From Larus michahellis (lineage: Eukaryota; Chordata; Aves; Charadriiformes; Laridae), in contig NW_027435990.1 in NCBI RefSeq assembly GCF_964199755.1, forward strand, positions 1 through 64,000: a DNA stretch of 64,000 bases. Reading direction: 5' to 3'. The notes under the pieces were generated by a model that was not told the DNA's origin, ran no database searches, and saw only the letters and a list, made by a program, of their open reading frames with translations. A program made the position numbers and the translations under genes. Shown here piece by piece: positions 1 through 10,539 of the stretch. Position 1 is the stretch's first letter, and each line of letters begins with the position of its first letter.

Positions 1-235
1 GGCGGCCCGATTTGGGGCGAATTGGGGCTGTTTCGGGGCTGATGGGGGGTGTTTCGGGGGGAATTCGGGGCGTTTCGGGCTGTTTCGCTGCGCCGCGGGG
101 CGTTTCGGGGCCAATTCGGGCTGTTTCGGGGGGAATCGGGGGCTGTTTTGGGGAGAATTCGGGCTGTTTCGGGGCGCTCGGGGGGTGACTCCGGCCGTTT
201 TTGGGGCCGATTCCGGGTGTTTCGGGGGTCGCGCC
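1..235. repeat. GC-rich degenerate minisatellite
   Basis: Short G-rich units around GGCTGTTTCGGGG and GGAATTCGGGG recur irregularly from the left edge. No coding frame in it resembles a known protein. Confidence 0.7.
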
Positions 236-299
236 GGGGGGGGTGGGGGGGGCGCGTCCCGTCCCGGGACCCACCGGGTGGGGGGGGGTGAGGCGTTTG

Positions 300-625
300 G
301 GGGGGGTGTGGGGTGGTGGTGTGTCCCCCCCCCCCACCGGGGTCGCCCCCCCCCCCCCCCCGCGGCCGTTAGTGACGCAGTCGCGACACAACACACCCCC
401 CGCCCCCCCCCCTCCCCACACACACCCCCCCGCCCCCCCCCTCCGCGGGCTGGGGGGGGTGGGGGGGGTCTCGCGCCGGCGCGCGCGCGGGAAAACAGCG
501 GCGGGACCCCCCCACCTCCCCTCCACACACACACCCCCCCCCCCGTTTTCCCACACACCCCCCCCCTCACCCGGTCCATCCCCCCCCCTCCCCCCCCCGC
601 CCATCCTTCCCCCCCCCCCGCCCCC
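300..625. repeat. C-rich low-complexity tract
   Basis: Long runs of C are broken by CACACACACC-type stretches. I see no gene here. Runs of this kind often carry length errors in assemblies. Confidence 0.7.
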
Positions 626-639
626 CCCGGGTCACTCAC

Positions 640-1220
640 AGCCTCTCCCGTCCCCGCTCGGCGCCGCCGCCATTTTCTTCGCAGCGAAGGAACCCGCGGA
701 GATGGGGGGGGGGGGGGGGGGGGGGGGAAGGGGGGGGGCACTCGAAAGGGGGGGGGGCGGGGGGGGAGAGCGCGTGCGGCGCGGGGGGGGGGATTTTAAG
801 AAGGGGGGGGGGCCCCGAACCGAGACGGAGAGGAAACCCGGAGCGGCCGCTTCGCCCCGCCTCGCCCGCCCCGCCATTGGGCGCGGCGCACGCCGCTCAA
901 AGAGAGGACGGGGCGGTGATTGGTCGGAGGGGTTCGGCTCCCGCCCTCCCCCGCCCCGCGCCACCCGCCCTCCCCGGGGGAGGGGCCGGCGCGCTGGCGG
1001 CGGGCGCCGCGATTGGCCGAGAGCGCTGTCGCTCGGGCCGCGCCCCGCCCCGCGCCGCTCCCGCGGGGGAGGGGGCGGGGCCGGCGGAGCGCGCGCGGCC
1101 GCCCGTTGGCCGCCGCGCCGGGACGGCGGCTTCTCATTGGCCGCCGGCGCCGCCCGTCACGGCCGCGCTGCGCCGGGCCCCCCCCTCCCTCTCCCGCTCC
1201 GCGCTGCGCGAAGGGGTTTG
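640..1220. promoter_or_regulatory. CpG island with CCAAT boxes, possible promoter of an off-window gene
   Basis: This stretch is dense in CpG and holds several CCAAT boxes, seen as ATTGG near 876, 918, 1012 and 1133. It also has a YY1-like GCCGCCATTTT at about 663-673. On the minus strand that YY1-like site gives a short start ATGGCGGCGGCGCC followed by a donor-like GTGAGTGAC, so a leftward gene could begin here. This is inference: too little of any exon is visible to name the gene. Confidence 0.5.
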
Positions 1221-1274
1221 AATCCAACGGCCGTAACGGTCCGCGGCGGCCGCCGCCCCGCCCCGGGGGGGCCG

Positions 1275-2290
1275 GGACCTCGGGGGGGCCCGCCGGGATC
1301 TCGGGCGGCCCTCAGCCGCTCCCTGGGGCCCTCCGGTCCCTCGCGGGGCCCTCAGGTACCTCAGGGGTCCCTCAGCCGCCCCCCGGGCCCTCAGGTTCCC
1401 GCCCTGACCGTGCGGTCCCTCAGGGGGCCCTCAGGTACCTCAGGGGTCCCCCCGGCGCTTCAGGGGGCCCGCAGGCGCCCCCCGGCCCCTCAGGGGTCCC
1501 TCCGGTCCCTCAGGTTCCCGCCCTCACCCTCTGGCCCCTCAGGGGTCCCCCCCGGTCCCTCGGAAACCCCCCGGGTCCCTCATGGGACCCTTAACTGCCC
1601 CTCAGGTACCTCCTGGGACCCTCAGCCGCCCGTCAGGTACCTCCACAGTGTCCCTCAGGGGTCTCTCAGCCGCCCCTCGGGTCCCTCAGGTGCCTCTCGG
1701 GACCCTCAGGGGACCCCCCATCGCCCCCCTGGTACCTCACGGGTCCCTCGGGTCCTCCCCGGGTCCCTCAGTGCCTCATGGGGTCCCTCAGCTGCCCCTC
1801 AGGTCCTTCAGGGGACCCCAGCCGCCCCCCCAGGTCCCTTGTGGGACCCTCAGCCAGCCCTCAGGTGCCTCCACAGGGACCCCCGGGTCCCTCAGCCACC
1901 CCTTGGGGCCCTCAGGGGACCCCAACTGCCCTTCAGGTACCTCACAGGGACCCTCAGGGGTCCCTCACGGGACCCCCAGCCACCCCATGGGTGCCCCAGG
2001 GGACCCAAACTGCCCCCCCAGCTCCCTCATGGGGACCCTCAGCCACCCCTCGGGTCCTTCAACTGCCCCTGAGGTTGTCCCCCGGCTCCCTCAGGGGACC
2101 CCAACTGCCCCCAGGTCCTTCAGGGGACCCTCAGCCACCCCTCGGGTCTCCCGTGGGACCCCCAGACATGCCCCCGGTGGCCCAAACACCCCTTGGGTGG
2201 CTTCTGAGGCCCCCCTGGAGGGTCTCCCTCCCCCCAGCCCCAAGGTGGCCACCCCGGCTGCCCCACGTCCTCCAACTGCCAGCCAGCCTG
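1275..2290. repeat. CCCTCAGGTACCTCAGGGGT-type minisatellite
   Basis: Units of about 15-40 bases built on CCTCAGGTACCTCAGGGGTC and CCCTCAGCCGCCCCTCAGG fill this kilobase. Long open frames across it come from the repeat lacking stop codons and are not genes. Confidence 0.85.
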
Positions 2291-2354
2291 ACCCACAGCT
2301 TGGGGTAAGTCTGGTCACCCCCCCCGCCATGGGGGGCCACGGGCACTGGCGCGG

Positions 2355-3045
2355 CCACTGGGCAGGGCTACTGTGGCCACTTTGTACCATGGCCACCGAG
2401 CAGGGCTACCTTGGCAGCCTTGTATCACGTCCACCAAGTGGGGTCACTGTGGCCACCTTGTACCACAGGCACCGTTACGGGCACCAAGCAGGGGCTATTG
2501 TGGCCACCTTGTACTGCAGCCACCAAGCAGGGCTACCGTGGCCACCTCATACCACAGCCACTGTATGGGCATTGCGTAGGGCTACTGTGGCCACCTCATA
2601 GCGCAGGCACTGTGCCACGGCCACCTTGTAGCATGACCACTGTATACCCACTGTGCAGGGCTACTGTGGCCACCCAGTGCCATGGCCGCCATATGGGCAT
2701 CACGTAGTGGCCACCTCGTACCTCGGCCACAGTGCAGAGCAACCGTGGCTGCCTCGTGCCATGGGCACCAAGCAGGGCTATTGTGGCCACCTCATACTGC
2801 AGCCACCGAGCAGGGCTACCGTGGCCACCTCGTACCATGGGCACTGTGCCATGGCCACCGTGCAGGGCTACCACGGCCACCTGGTGCCACGGCCACCATG
2901 TGGGCATCACATAGTGGCCACCGCGTACCGCGACCACGGTGCAGAGTGACCGCGGCCACCTCGTACCGCAGGGCACCGTGCCGTGCCCACCTGGTGCCAT
3001 GGCCGCCGTGCAGGGCTACCGTGGCCACCGGGTGCCTGGGGGCCG
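2355..3045. repeat. GGCCACCTCGTACCA minisatellite
   Basis: Degenerate units around GGGCTACTGTGGCCACCT plus CGTACCATGG are repeated about twenty times. No gene is seen. Confidence 0.85.
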
Positions 3046-3082
3046 CCTGCCCGCTGCCCCCCCCCCCACCCCGGGGTCTCGT

Positions 3083-3165
3083 TAATCGCAATAATCGTGT
3101 CAGCTCCGGTCCCGATTTAGCCCTAATCCCGCGGGGCCGGCGGCCTCGTTAGCGCCCGGGGATTA
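3083..3165. promoter_or_regulatory. Cluster of CRX/OTX-type sites upstream of SWS2
   Basis: Four K50-homeodomain-type motifs lie within 83 bases of otherwise unique sequence: TAATCG at 3083 and 3092, TAATCC at 3124 and GGATTA at 3160. The cluster sits about 0.9 kb upstream of the SWS2 start, between two repeat blocks. CRX and OTX factors bind such sites at photoreceptor genes (established), so a distal SWS2 enhancer is inferred. Confidence 0.5.
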
Positions 3166-3239
3166 CGGGGACGCTCACCCCGACACCGGGGGGGTCACAC
3201 ACACACACACACCCCCCAGGGCACCATGGGACATGTAGT

Positions 3240-3770
3240 CCCCTGGGGGGCCGGGGGGGTTTGAGGGGCTCAGGAGGGGTTTGGGGGAGCTGGGGGGCTC
3301 AGGGGGGTTTGGGGAGGGTGGGGGGGTCAGGGGGAGTTTGGGGGGCTCGGGGGGGGGGTTAGGGGGCTCAGGAGGGGCTTTAGGGGTTTGGGGGTGCTGG
3401 AGGGGGCAAGGGGAGTTTGGGGGGTTAGGGAGAGCTTGGGGGGGCTCAGGAGGGGTTTGGGGGGGCTGGGGGGCTCAGGGGGGTTTGGGGTGCTGGGGAG
3501 TCGGGGGGTGTTGGGGTTTGGGGGCTGGGGGGTCGGAGAGGATTGAGGGTGCTGGAGGGCTTTGGGGGGGCTCAGAAGGGGCTGGGGGGCTCAGGAGCAG
3601 TTTGGGGGTACAGGGGGCTCAGGAGGGGCTTTGGGGGGGCTCGGGAGAGTTGGGGGGCTCGGGAGGGTTTTGGGGTGCTGGGGGGCTGAGGGCGGTTTTG
3701 GGGGCGCGGGGAGGGCTCGGGAGGGCTTTGGGGGGTCTGAGGGTGCGGGGGGGCCCCGCCCTCGGTGCCA
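3240..3770. repeat. G-rich GGGGGGCTCAGGAGGGGTTT repeat
   Basis: This is a degenerate G-rich tandem repeat with many runs of four or more G, so G-quadruplex formation is likely on the plus strand. No gene is seen. Confidence 0.8.
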
Positions 3771-3827
3771 GGAGCCGGTTAAGCCTTTTTGGGGGGGTCT
3801 GATACCCCCTGATCCCCCCCACCCCGC

Positions 3828-4007
3828 TAATCGGGGCTCGGGGGCGATTAGTCCCCCCGAAAGCCGCTTGCCGGGTGGGTAAGCCCAGCTTGGCCAGCGC
3901 CCGCCCGCCGGATAAGCCGGGCTCAGCCGCGCTTTGCGGCGTTAGCCCCGATTAGGGGGTTCGGGGCGGGGGGGGCCCGTCCCCATCCGCCCCCCTCCCC
4001 TATAAAG
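3828..4007 (+). promoter_or_regulatory. SWS2: SWS2 core promoter with TATA box and homeodomain sites
   Basis: A TATA box TATAAAG lies at 4001-4007, 72 bases before the ATG at 4079. Upstream are TAATCG at 3828 and its reverse CGATTA at 3845 and 3949, the type of motif bound by CRX/OTX in photoreceptors. The sequence is non-repetitive, unlike its flanks. The start of transcription is inferred to lie near 4030. Confidence 0.75.
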
Positions 4008-4078
4008 GGTCCCCGCGCCCGGCCGCCCCCCTGCCCCGCGCCCCGTCGCCCGCCGTCCCCCCCCAGCCACCCACCGCC

Positions 4079-7000
4079 ATGCAGAAGGCGCGGGATGGGC
4101 GGGAGGAGCTCCCCGAGGACTTCTACATCCCCATGGCCCTGGAGACCCCCAACCTGACGGCGCTGAGCCCCTTCCTGGTGCCCCAGACCCACCTGGGCAG
4201 CCCCGGGGTCTTCATGGGCATGTCGGCCTTCATGTTCGTGCTGATCGCCCTGGGGGTGCCCATCAACGCCCTCACCATCTTCTGCACCGCCAAGTACAAG
4301 AAGCTGCGCTCCCACCTCAACTACATCCTGGTCAACCTGGCCGTCGCCAACCTGCTGGTCATCTGCGTGGGCTCCACCACCGCCTTCTACAGCTTCTCCC
4401 AGATGTACTTCGCCCTGGGACCCACCGCCTGCAAGATCGAGGGCTTCGCCGCCACCCTGGGAGGTACCCGGGGGACGCGGGGGACCTCGGGCGGGGGGAC
4501 CCGGGGCCTGGAGACGTCGGGGGTGGAGACGTTGGGTGTGGGGACATGGGGCACGGAGACGTCGGGAGTGGGGACATCAGGAGTGGAGACGTTGGGTGTG
4601 GGGACATGAGGCACGGAGATGTCGGGAGTGGGGACGTTGGGTGTGGGGACGTTGGGTGTGGGGACATGGGGCACGGAGATGTCGGGAGTGGGGACGTTGG
4701 GTGTGGGGACGTTGGGTGTGGGGACATGGGGCACGGAGACATCGGGAGTGGGGACGTTGGGTGTGGGGACATGGGGCACGGAGACGTCGGGAGTGGGGAC
4801 GTTGGGTGTGGGGACATGGGGCACGGAGAGGTCGGGAGTGGGGACGTCGGGAGTGGGGATGTTGGGTGTGGGGCCATGGGGCGAAGGACACAAGCGCGTG
4901 GGGACATTGGGTGTGGGGACATTGGACGTGGAGACATTGGGAGTGGGGACGTTGGGTGTGGGGACATGGGGCACGGAGACGTCGGGAGTGGGGACGTTGG
5001 GTGTGGGGACATGGGGCACGGAGACGTCGGGAGTGGGGACGTTGGGCGTGGGGACGTTGGGTGTGGGGACATGGGGCATGGAGACGTCGGGAGTGGGGAC
5101 GTCGGGAGTGGAGACATTGGGAGTGGGGCCATGGGGCAGAAGGACACAAGCGCGTGGGGACATTGGGTGTGGGGACGTTGGACGTGGAGACGTTGGGAGT
5201 GGAGACGTTGGGTGTGGGGACAGAAGGCCACGAGGGCTTGGGGACGTTGGGCCTAGAGATGTTGGGTGTGTGGGACGCTGGGTGTGGGGACGTGGGGCAT
5301 GAAGACGTTGGGCGTGGGGAGGTTGGGTGTGGGGACGTGGGGTGTGTGGGACGTGGGGCAGAGGGACACAAGTGCGTGGGGACGTTGGGAGTGGCGGCGC
5401 TGGGTGATGAGACGTTGGGTGTGGGGACGCTGGACGTGGAGACGTTGGGCGTGGGGACACGGGGCGTGAAGGTGTTGGGTGCGGAGACGGGGCCGTGGGG
5501 ACGTTGGGCGTGGGGACGTGGGGCGTGGGGACACCGGGGCACGGGGACATCGGGCGTGTAGGTCAAGGGGCAGAAGGACACGAGGGCAGGGGGACATTGG
5601 CCATGGGGACGTTGGGGACATCAGGCCATGGGGACACCAGGTTGGTGGGGACAGGAGGATGTCGGCCGTTGGGCGCGAGGGACCCGTCGGTGGGTCGCCA
5701 CGGGAGGCGTGGTGGCCGCGGGGGTGGCATTGTCCCCCCTGTCGTCCCCCCCCAGGCATGGTCAGCCTCTGGTCGCTGGCGGTGGTGGCCTTCGAGCGGT
5801 TCCTGGTGATCTGCAAGCCCTTGGGCAACTTCACCTTCCGGGGCAGCCACGCCGTGCTGGGCTGCGCCGTCACCTGGATCTTCGGCCTCGTGGCCTCCGT
5901 GCCCCCCCTCTTCGGCTGGAGCAGGTCTGGGGGGGCCGGGGGGGGGACCTGGGGGGGTATGAGGTGTGGGTGCCCCCCAGGTACGTCCCCGGGGGGCTGC
6001 AGTGGGGTGTCTTCAGGGATGGGGGGGGTCCTGGGGGTCCGGGGGGGTCTTGGGGGGCTGGTCGGGGGTCCCGGGGGGGTACGAGGGGTGGTTGGGGGTG
6101 CCGGGGGGGGTCCTGGGGGGCTGGTTGGGGATCCCGGGGGGGTACGAGGGGTGGTTGGGGGTCCCGGGGGGGGTCCTGGGGGGCTGGTTGGGGGTTCCGG
6201 GGGGGTACGAGGGGTGGTTGGGGGTCCCGGGGGGGGTCCTGGGGGGCTGGTTGGGGGTTCCGGGGGGGTACGAGGGGTGGTTGGGGGTCCCGGGGGGGGT
6301 CCTGGGGGGCTGGTTGGGGGTCCCGGGGGGGTACGAGGGGTGGTTGGGGGTCCCGGGGGGGGTCCTGGGGGGCTGGTTGGGGGTCCCGGGGGGGTATGAG
6401 GTGCCGGTGCCCCCCAGGTCCATCCCCGAGGGGCTGCAGTGCTCCTGCGGGCCGGACTGGTGGGGGGTGGCAGGGGGTTACGGGGGGTCTCCGGGGGTCG
6501 GGGGATCCCGGGGGGGCCCCGGGGGGGTCGCGGGGGGGCCCCGGGGGGGTACGAGGTGCCGGTGCCCCCCAGGTCCATCCCCGAGGGGCTGCAGTGCTCC
6601 TGCGGGCCGGACTGGTGGGGGGTGGCAGGGGGTTGGGGGGGTCTCCGGGGGTTGGGGGGGCCCCGGGGGGGTCGCGGGGGGGTCCCGGGGGGGTACGAGG
6701 TGCCGGTGCCCCCCAGGTACATCCCCGAGGGGCTGCAGTGCTCCTGCGGGCCGGACTGGTACACCTCCAACAACAAGTGGAACAACGAGTCCTACGTCAT
6801 CTTCCTCTTCTGCTTCTGCTTCGGCGTCCCCCTGGCCATCATCGTCTTCTCCTACGGCCGCCTGCTCCTCACCCTGCGCGCGGTAACCCCCCCGGGACCC
6901 CCCCGGGACCCCCCTCCGTCCCCCACCACCCCTCGGGACCTCCCACGACCCACCGGGACCCCCTGGGACCCCCCCCCGTCAGCCCCCCGGGGACCTCCGG

Positions 7001-10000
7001 GACCCCTCTGAGACCCACCAGAACCCACTGGCGCCCCGTGGAACCTCCCAGACCCCCCCCGGGCCCCCCCCGGGCCCCCCCCAAGCCCCTCTGCACCCCC
7101 CAGGACCCCCTGGGTCCTCTAAGGACCCCCTGAGGACACCCCCCACGACCCACCGGCACCTCCAAGGACCCTCTGAGGCTCCCCCCAGGACGCCCACGCG
7201 CTCCCCTGGACCCACACGGAGCCCCCAGACCCCCCCCGGACCCCCCAGGACCTCCCCAGCCCCCCCGCGACCCCCCCAGCCCCCCAAGCAGCACACGGGC
7301 ACGGGCAGTGGGTTTATTGGGGGCACACGGAGCAGGGGGGGCACCCCCGGGGGGGGCAGGGACCCTGCACGGGTGGGTCCTCCCCGGGAACCCACAGGGG
7401 TGGTGGTTCCGTGGGGGGGGTCCTATAGGCGTCAGGGGGACCCCATGGACGTGCCCGTCCCTGAGGAGACCCCATGGGGGTGGCCGCCCCTCTGTCCCCT
7501 ATGGAGGTGACCCCTATGGAGGTGCCCGTCCTTGGGGGACTCCTATGGAGGTGACCCCTATGGAGATGCCCATCCTTGAGGAGACCCCTATGGAGATGGT
7601 CACCCCCCATGTCCCCTATGGAGGTGACCCCTATGGAGATGCCCATCCTCGGGGGACCCCTATGGAGGTGGCCACCCCCACGTCCCCTATGGAGGTGACC
7701 CCTATGGAGATGCCCATCCTTGAGGAGACCCCTATGGAGGCGGCCACCCCCACGTCCCCTATGGCGGTGACCCCTAGGGAGACGGCCGTTCCTTGGGGCC
7801 CCCCGCGCCCCCCGCGGGTGGCAGCCCCCCAAGCGGTGCGTCCCCCCCGCAGGTGGCCAAGCAGCAGGAGCAGTCGGCCACCACGCAGAAGGCGGAGCGG
7901 GAGGTGACCAAGATGGTGGTGGTGATGGTGCTGGGCTTCCTGGTGTGCTGGGCGCCCTACTCCGCCTTCGCGCTGTGGGTGGTGACGCACCGCGGGCACC
8001 CCTTCGACGTGGGGCTGGCCTCCGTGCCCTCCGTCTTCTCCAAGGCCTCCACCGTCTACAACCCCGTCATCTACGTCTTCATGAACAAGCAGGTGGGGCC
8101 GGGGGGGCCATGGGGGGCCGGGGGGCAATGGAGCCGGGGGGGGCCGTGGGGCCATGGCGGGCCGTGGGGCAATGGAGCCGTGGGGGACCATGGAGCGATG
8201 GGGGGCTATGGGGCCATGGGGGGCAGCCAGGGGGCGATGGGGGGCCATGGGGTGATGGAGCTATGGGGCGATGGAGCCATGGGGGGCCATGGGGCGATGG
8301 GGGGCCATGGGGCGATGGAGCCATGGGGGGCCGTGGGGCCATGGGGGGCCGTGGGGCGATGGAGCCATGGGGGACCATGGGGGGCCATGGGGCCATGGGG
8401 GGCAATAGGGGGCCATGGGGGGCCCTGGGGTGATGGGGGGCCATGGGGCGATGGGGCCATGGGGGGCCATGGGGCGATGGGGGGCCCTGGGGTGATGGGG
8501 GGCCACGGGGCGATGCAGGGCCATGGGGTGATGGGGCCACAGGGGGCCATGGGGGGCAGCCATGGGGTTGCCATGGGGCAATGGGGCGATGGGGGGCCAT
8601 GGGGCCATGGGGGGCAGCCATGGGGCCGTGGGGGGTGCCGTGGGGCCATGGGGGGCCATGGGGGGCAGCCATGGGGCCGTGGGGGGTGCCATGGGGCCAT
8701 GGGGCCATGGGGTTGCCATGGGGCCATGGGGTGCCGTGGGGCCATGGGGTGATGGGGGGCAGCCATGGGGCCATGGGGGTGCTGTGGGGCCATGGGGGGC
8801 CATGGGGGGCAGCCGTGGGGCCGGGGGGCCTGTGGGGTGTCGTCACTGGGCCGGGGGGGGCTGGGGTGGCCCAGTGATGCCCAGTAAAACCCAGTGACCC
8901 CCCAGTGACGCCCAGTAAGAGCCAGTGACCCCCAGTACTGTCCCAGTGACCCCCCAGTGAGCCCCAGTGACCCCCAGTAAGAGCCAGTGACCCCCAGTAA
9001 GTCCCAGTGACCCCCAGTAAGAGCCAGTTACCCCCAGTATTGTCCCAGTGACCCCAGTAAGTCCCAGTAACCCCCAGTAAGAGCCTGGTGACACCCCAGT
9101 GACCCCCAGTGACACCCCAGTAAGTCCCAGTGACCCCCCAGTAACGTTCCGGTGACCCCAGTAAGTCCCAGTAACCCCCAGTAAGAGCCCAGTGACCTCC
9201 CAGTGACACCCCAGTAACCCCAGTGAGTCCCAGTGACCCCCCAGTAAGAGCCTGGTGACACCCCAGTGACACCCCAGTGACACCCCAGTAAGTCCCAGTG
9301 AGCCCCCAGTAACGCTCCAGTGACCCCAGTGAGTCCCAGTAACCCCAGTAAGAACCCAGTGACCCCCAGTAAGAGCCCAGTGACCCCCAGTGACACCCCA
9401 GTAACGCTCCAGTGACCCCAGTAAGTCCCAGTAACCCCAGTAAGAGCCCAGTGACCCCCCAGGGACCCCCCAGTAAGAGTGCAGTGACACCCCAGTAAGT
9501 CCCAGTAAGAGCCCAGTGACCCCCAGTGACACCCCAGTAAGTCCCAGTAACCCCCAGTAATGCTCCAGTGACCCCAGTGAGTCCCAGTAACCCCCAGTAA
9601 GAGCTCAGTGACCCCCCAGTGACACCCCAGTAAGTCCCAGTGACCCCCAGTAACCCCCAGTAAGAGCCTGGTGACAGCTCAGTAAGTCCCAGTAACCCCC
9701 AGTAACGCTCCAGTGACCCCAGTAAGAGCCCAGTGACACCCCAGTAACAGCCCAGTCAGTCCCAGTGACCCCCAGTAACCCCAGTAAGTCCCAGTGACCC
9801 CAGTAAGAGCCCGGTGCCCCCCCAGTAACGCTCCAGTGACCCCAGTCAGTCCCAGTAACCCCCAGTAAGAGCCCAGTGACCCCCCAGTGACACCCCAGTA
9901 AGTCCCAGTGACCCCCCAGTAACGCTCCAGTGACCCCAGTGAGTCCCAGTAACCCCCAGTAAGAGCCCAGTGACCCCCCAGTAAGAGCCCAGTCAGTCCC

Positions 10001-10341
10001 AGTGACCCCCAGTAACCCCAGTAAGTCCCAGTCCCAGCCCAGTGACACCCCAGTAAGTCCCAGTGACCCCCAGTGACGCTCCAGTGACCCCAGTCAGTCC
10101 CGGTGCCCCCCGCGCCCCCGCCGCTGGGGGGGGGTGTGGGTGTGGGTGTGGGTGTGGGCGGGGCCGGCGCGTGCCGTGTGGCGCGGCGCGCGCTGAGGCG
10201 GTGCCCCCGCAGTTCCGCTCGTGCCTGCTGAAGCTGCTGTTCTGCGGGCGCAGCCCCTTCGGGGAGGACGAGGACGCGTCGGGCTCCTCCCAGGCCACCC
10301 AGGTCTCCTCCGTCTCCTCCAGCCAGGTCTCGCCCGCCTAG
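4079..10341 (+). CDS. SWS2: Short-wavelength-sensitive 2 (blue cone) opsin
   Basis: Coding exons are 4079-4463, 5756-5924, 6717-6882, 7853-8092 and 10213-10341, all with GT-AG borders in opsin phases. They give 362 residues, close to the family length. This is a seven-helix, 11-cis-retinal GPCR of the cone outer segment that couples to transducin. Visible features are an N-glycosylation site NLT near residue 25, the counterion E121 (bovine 113) in CKIEGF, an ERF motif where rhodopsin has ERY after helix 3, the paired cysteine region SCGPDW, the retinal lysine K304 (bovine 296) in FSKAS, NPVIY, and a Ser-rich tail ending VSPA. Tuning sites in bovine numbering read T118, M122, S269 and S292, which fits a blue SWS2 pigment. 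Exons 2 to 4 have the usual lengths of 169, 166 and 240 bases. I prefer SWS2 over SWS1, RH2 or RH1 from the MQK start, the overall sequence and the tandem position before LWS. Introns 1, 2, 3 and 4 are filled with minisatellites. Confidence 0.96.
4490..5660. repeat. SWS2 intron 1 minisatellite
   Basis: Units around GTCGGGAGTGGGGACGTTGG and GTGTGGGGACATGGGGCACG repeat through nearly the whole of intron 1. The unit is about 15-45 bases in higher-order groups. Confidence 0.9.
5981..6716 (+). repeat. SWS2 intron 2 repeat carrying partial copies of exon 3
   Basis: Each copy holds a complete 3' splice site GGTGCCCCCCAG followed by the beginning of exon 3. Decoy exon starts lie at 5981 (diverged), 6418 and 6573; the true exon 3 starts at 6717. 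The copies at 6418 and 6573 match about the first 42 bases of the real exon with one change (GTCC for GTAC), then turn into G-rich repeat. Confidence 0.9.
6020..6400. repeat. 60-base minisatellite inside SWS2 intron 2
   Basis: About six copies of a unit of roughly 60 bases containing GGGTACGAGGGGTGGTTGG and GGTCCTGGGGGGCTGGTTGG lie between the first and second decoy exon starts. Confidence 0.9.
7430..7790. repeat. SWS2 intron 3 minisatellite
   Basis: Units around CCCCTATGGAGATGCCCATC and GTCCCCTATGGAGGTGACCC repeat here. The preceding part of intron 3 (6883-7300) is C-rich and degenerate, with no gene. Confidence 0.85.
8093..8870. repeat. GGGGCCATGGGGGGCCATGG minisatellite (SWS2 intron 4, left half)
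   Basis: This array begins directly at the donor of exon 4 and is built from GGGGCCATGGGG and GGGGCGATGG units. Confidence 0.92.
8870..10090. repeat. CCCAGTAAGTCCCAGTGACC minisatellite (SWS2 intron 4, right half)
   Basis: Units of about 10-30 bases are built on CCCAGTAAGTCCCAGTGACC and CCCCAGTAAGAGCCCAGTG. Every unit carries GTAAGT or GTAAGA, the core of a 5' splice site on the plus strand. Confidence 0.93.
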
Positions 10342-10486
10342 CGCCGCCCCCCCCCCCCCCGGCCCCGCCGCCCGGCTGTACATACACCCCCCCCCCCGGC
10401 CCCGCCGCCGTGGGGAGGCCCCGCCGCCCCGCTGTACATACACCCCCCCCGGCCCCGCCACCGCCCGCCCCGCGGCGCCCCGCGGC

Positions 10487-10492
10487 ATTAAA
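10487..10492 (+). other. Poly(A) signal of SWS2
   Basis: ATTAAA lies 146 bases after the SWS2 stop codon, the first such signal downstream. Confidence 0.7.
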
Positions 10493-10539
10493 CGCTGGAG
10501 ACGCAGCCTCTGCCTCCGCCCCGCCGAGAAACCCGCGCG

